A stretch of DNA of 64,000 nucleotides from positions 3,100,001 through 3,164,000 of the forward strand of contig NZ_CP046122.1 in the NCBI RefSeq assembly GCF_009707365.1, given 5' to 3'. Made by a program: the position numbers and the translations under genes. The stretch is from Microlunatus sp. Gsoil 973 (GTDB lineage Bacteria; Actinomycetota; Actinomycetes; Propionibacteriales; Propionibacteriaceae). The notes beneath the pieces were generated by a model. The model did not search any database and was not told the DNA's origin. It was given only the letters and a program-made list of their open reading frames with translations. Shown here one piece after another: positions 61,105 through 64,000 of the stretch. Numbering within the stretch: position 1 is the first letter of the stretch; each line of letters starts with the position of its first letter.

Positions 61105-62396
61105 GCGCACGCAAAGGACTCGACGGCCGGATAGCAAAGATCGGTCACCGACTGCATCAGGCGGGCGCCGTCCTCGTCAACCAGGGACCACGCGCGGTGG
61201 CCCAACGCGTCGCCAGGATCGCGTACAAGAAGCTGGATGCGGCCAGCCTTGGCGAGCCGCTGCTGGACGGCGACATCGCCGACTCGACCCAACTCGACCT
61301 CCCACGCCCCGAGATCAGTCCGGCGCGCTCCCAACGACTCCGGATCGGTTGGGTAACGGTGCCTCCCGCGGCCGGGTCGGGAGGACACACGACCTTATTC
61401 CGGGTGGTCGAGGCAGTTGAGCAGGCCGGCCACGAGTGCGTACTCTTCCTCTACGACCGCTACGGCGGGGATGTCTCTGCCCACGAGCGGGTCGTTCGCC
61501 AATGGTGGCCCAATCTGCGCGCAGAGATCCGAGACGCTGCAGACGGAATCAGCGGAGTCGACGCCTGCGTCGCGTCCTCCTGGGACAGTGCACACGTCCT
61601 GGCCGTCCGCGGCTCTGAGCCGATGCACCGGATGTACTTCATCCAGGACTACGAGCCGTACTTCTACGCCCACGGATCGATGTACGCATTGGCAGAAGAC
61701 AGCTACCGGTTCGGATTCCGCTGCATCGCCCTCGGGGAGATGGTGGCGCGGCTGCTCCGGCACGAGATAGGTATCAAGCCTGACGTCACCGAATTCGGCT
61801 GCGACACCTCGGTGTACCGGCTGCTCAACGATCGCAAGCGATCCGGCGTCGTGCTGTACGCCCGGCCGGAGGTGCCACGCCGCGGATATTGGTTGGCCCG
61901 GCTTGCGCTGCAGCGCTTCCACGAGATGCATCCAGACATCGAGATCCACATCTATGGGGAGCGAGTATCCGGGCTTTCGTTCCCGACGACACAACACGGA
62001 AGGCTCACTCCGGCGGAACTCAACGAGTTGTACAACTCGAGCATCGCGGGATTGGCGATGTCGTTCACCAACATCTCGTTGGTCGCCGAGGAGATGTTGG
62101 CGGCGGGCGCCATCCCGGTGGTCAACGACTCGGTGCACTCCCGCGCTGACCTGGTCAACCAACACGTGGCCTGGGCAACGCCAACACCACAAGGGATCGC
62201 GGCCGCACTGAGCGCAGCGGTCTCGAACCCGGATGTGGGCGCGACGGCGCGGTCGGCCGCTGAATCAGTCCGGCAGTTCGGCTGGACCAGGGCTCAAGCA
62301 GACGTCGTTCGGATCATCGAGGACGAGGTGTACGGCGATCTTCGTGCCGTCCCGGCGCAACGAGCTGACGCATTCGCGTCGGAAGGACTCTCATGA
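61101..62396 (+). CDS. WsaF-like glycosyltransferase (GT-B, rhamnosyltransferase family)
   Basis: 431 residues. IGWVTVPPAAGSGGHTTLFRVVEAVE near 82-105 and FIQDYEPYFYAHGSMYALAEDSYRFGF near 177-203 are distinctive for the WsaF/RgpF-like rhamnosyltransferases; a second Rossmann domain follows with AEEMLAAGAIPVV near 330. WsaF adds L-rhamnose in S-layer glycan assembly, so a rhamnose-containing polymer is possible. The first 80 residues are a basic and helical extension. ATGA overlaps both sides. Confidence 0.85.
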   Translation: MSARKGLDGRIAKIGHRLHQAGAVLVNQGPRAVAQRVARIAYKKLDAASLGEPLLDGDIADSTQLDLPRPEISPARSQRLRIGWVTVPPAAGSGGHTTLFRVVEAVEQAGHECVLFLYDRYGGDVSAHERVVRQWWPNLRAEIRDAADGISGVDACVASSWDSAHVLAVRGSEPMHRMYFIQDYEPYFYAHGSMYALAEDSYRFGFRCIALGEMVARLLRHEIGIKPDVTEFGCDTSVYRLLNDRKRSGVVLYARPEVPRRGYWLARLALQRFHEMHPDIEIHIYGERVSGLSFPTTQHGRLTPAELNELYNSSIAGLAMSFTNISLVAEEMLAAGAIPVVNDSVHSRADLVNQHVAWATPTPQGIAAALSAAVSNPDVGATARSAAESVRQFGWTRAQADVVRIIEDEVYGDLRAVPAQRADAFASEGLS

Positions 62397-63952
62397 GGAC
62401 GAATTTCCATCACTTGCTGGCACAGGCTGCAGTCGCGACTCCGCAGGCGTCCGCGCTCACCTACCGTGGCCAGACGATCAGCTACGCCGAAACCTGGCGG
62501 CAGGCCCAATCCGCGGCGGCGCAGCTGCAGCGGATCGGCGTCCTGCGCGGCGACCGGATCGCCGTCTACCTGGAGAAGCGGATCGAGACGGTGGCAGCGT
62601 TCTTCGCTGCGTCGATCGCCGGGGCGATGTTCGTCCCGGTCAATCACGTTCTGAAGCCGTTGCAGGTGCGACACATCCTCGCCGACAGTGGTGCCAAGGT
62701 GTTGATCACGTCCGCGGATCGGCTGGCCCAGTTGGCACCCACTCTGCGTGAGGCTTCGGTACAAGACGTGGTTGTAGTGGGTAAGCCCGGCGACACAACC
62801 GCTGGGTGTCGGATGCACAGCTGGGAGGACGGCCAGCTAGCAGCCGACGGCGCCGAAACGCCGCCCGGACTCGTCGACATCGATCCGGCCGCAATCCTCT
62901 ACACGTCCGGGTCGACGGGGAAACCGAAGGGCGTTGTGCTCAGCCACCGGAACCTCATCGTCGGTGCCGAGAGCGTGAGCAGCTATCTGGAGAACACGAG
63001 TGAGGACGTCATCCTCAGCGTTCTGCCATTGAGTTTCGACGCCGGCCTGAGCCAGGTGACCACGGCCTTCTCGGTCGGAGCACACGTGATCTTGATGAAC
63101 TACCTCCTGCCGAGGGAAGTTCCGAACTTGTGTGAGAAGTACGGCGTCACGGGGCTGACCTGTGTCCCTCCGCTCTGGCTCCAACTGGTGGAGACCCAGT
63201 GGCCGGCGACCGCCGCGACAACCCTGCGCTACTTCGCCAACACGGGTGGGCGGATGCCGCGAACCACGCTCAACAGACTGCGCGGCATCTTCCCCCAGGC
63301 CAAGCCCTTCCTGATGTACGGACTGACCGAGGCGTTCCGTTCCACCTACCTCGATCCGGACGAGATCGACCGGCGACCTGATTCGATCGGCAAGGCAATT
63401 CCCAATGCAGAGATCCTCGTCCTGCGGCCCGACGGCACACGCTGTGCGCCGGGTGAGGAGGGCGAACTCGTCCATCGCGGTGCACTGGTCGGACTGGGCT
63501 ATTGGAACGACCCCGTCCGCACCGCGGAGCGGTACCGACTGGTCAAGCATCCCGACCAGGACTGGCGTACCCCGGAGATGGCCGTGTGGTCGGGAGACAC
63601 TGTTGTCGCGGACGATGAGGGATTCCTCTACTTCGTCGGTCGCAGGGACGAGATGATCAAGACATCCGGCTATCGGGTGAGCCCGACCGAGATCGAGGAG
63701 GCAGCGTATGCCACCGGCCAGGTGCGTGATGTCGTCGCCTTCGGGGTACCCGACCCGACCTTGGGTCAGCGGGTCGTACTGGTGGCCACGCCGACCGCCT
63801 CCGAGTTGGACGTCGACGCCTTGATCACCGCCATGCGCCAGGCGTTGCCGCTGTACATGGTGCCGTCACAGGTTGAGGTCCGCCATGAGCTGCCCCGGTC
63901 GCCCAACGGCAAGTTCGACCGGAAACTGATCACCGCGGAGGTGTCGGGATGA
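62393..63952 (+). CDS. AMP-dependent acyl/aminoacyl ligase, exosortase A-type associated family style
   Basis: 519 residues of the ANL superfamily. Core motifs: YTSGSTGKPKG (170-180), YGLTEAFRST near 310, FVGRRDEMIKTSGYR near 418-433, and the C-terminal catalytic lysine in SPNGKFDRKLI near 507. The N-terminal AVYLEKRIETVAAFF and VPVNHVLKPLQVRHILADS resemble the TIGR03098 ligase that pairs with a PLP decarboxylase in exosortase A clusters. It probably activates an acyl or amino acid group attached to a carrier or glycan. 4-nt overlap with both neighbours. Confidence 0.87.
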   Translation: MRTNFHHLLAQAAVATPQASALTYRGQTISYAETWRQAQSAAAQLQRIGVLRGDRIAVYLEKRIETVAAFFAASIAGAMFVPVNHVLKPLQVRHILADSGAKVLITSADRLAQLAPTLREASVQDVVVVGKPGDTTAGCRMHSWEDGQLAADGAETPPGLVDIDPAAILYTSGSTGKPKGVVLSHRNLIVGAESVSSYLENTSEDVILSVLPLSFDAGLSQVTTAFSVGAHVILMNYLLPREVPNLCEKYGVTGLTCVPPLWLQLVETQWPATAATTLRYFANTGGRMPRTTLNRLRGIFPQAKPFLMYGLTEAFRSTYLDPDEIDRRPDSIGKAIPNAEILVLRPDGTRCAPGEEGELVHRGALVGLGYWNDPVRTAERYRLVKHPDQDWRTPEMAVWSGDTVVADDEGFLYFVGRRDEMIKTSGYRVSPTEIEEAAYATGQVRDVVAFGVPDPTLGQRVVLVATPTASELDVDALITAMRQALPLYMVPSQVEVRHELPRSPNGKFDRKLITAEVSG

Positions 63953-64000
63953 GGCCGCAAGATCACCGCGATCCGTTCGGCACGCTCGACGGGGAACTGC
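63949..64000 (+). CDS. Start of next gene, cut by right edge (PLP decarboxylase?)
   Basis: ATG 63949 overlaps the ligase stop (ATGA) and opens 17 codons: MRPQDHRDPFGTLDGEL. In exosortase A-type clusters this gene position is taken by a pyridoxal-dependent decarboxylase, whose N-terminus is similar in style; this is a guess from context, since no domain is visible. Confidence 0.5.
   Translation, partial: MRPQDHRDPFGTLDGEL

Overview
The window comes from a high-GC Actinobacterium. The best match is the order Propionibacteriales, and within it a Microlunatus-like genome is my guess; this is an inference from gene order and codon style, since no rRNA gene is present. Supporting signs are an Lsr2 nucleoid protein, a DisA diadenylate cyclase next to RadA, GTG starts, abundant ATGA overlaps, and two blocks whose order matches that in mycobacteria: radA-disA-membrane protein-mutY, and hpt-tilS-zincin-dacB-ppa beside ftsH-folE-folP-folB-folK-DUF3180.

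Layout. 1-5.1 kb: a proline dehydrogenase cut by the left edge, a sugar isomerase-like protein, small enzymes and hisC. 5.2-9.8 kb: genome maintenance (radA behind a probable DNA-damage promoter, disA, mutY). 9.8-13.8 kb: an aldo/keto reductase and two peptidase-like genes. 13.9-23.3 kb: a hydroxyproline/proline catabolic locus made of a divergent GntR regulator, a three-subunit D-hydroxyproline dehydrogenase, a deaminase, an epimerase and a PutA-type fused enzyme. 23.4-26.1 kb: a PEBP protein, an EamA exporter and an amidohydrolase. 26.1-30.0 kb: a 102-nt hairpin element, clpC (with an apparent one-base frameshift), an 870-bp gene-poor gap, and lsr2. 30.2-34.5 kb: a MidA-like methyltransferase and an orphan NuoD-like protein, separated by a GntR/ABC transporter unit. 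34.6-43.1 kb: the folate operon with ftsH and hpt, interrupted by two repeat arrays. 43.2-52.0 kb: tilS, a zincin, dacB, ppa, tRNA-methyltransferase-like and esterase genes. 52.3 kb to the right edge: a tightly coupled surface-polysaccharide cluster (nucleotide-sugar modification, three glycosyltransferases, a flippase, an acyl-AMP ligase) that continues past the window.

How the parts work together. The hydroxyproline operon should carry trans-4-hydroxy-L-proline through epimerisation, oxidation and deamination to alpha-ketoglutarate semialdehyde; the last dehydrogenase is not in the operon, and the aldehyde dehydrogenase half of the adjacent PutA is a candidate. The 52-64 kb cluster has an oxidoreductase, an epimerase, two sugar aminotransferases and an acetyltransferase, which together imply an N-acetylated amino sugar that is assembled by glycosyltransferases and exported by a Wzx-type flippase.

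The least explained DNA is noncoding: an array of four 100-bp palindromes between folE and folP (about 38.0-39.0 kb), a related-looking 51/48-bp tandem repeat between hpt and ftsH (42.3 kb), and a near-perfect 102-nt hairpin downstream of clpC (26.1 kb). These are the best candidates for something undescribed.
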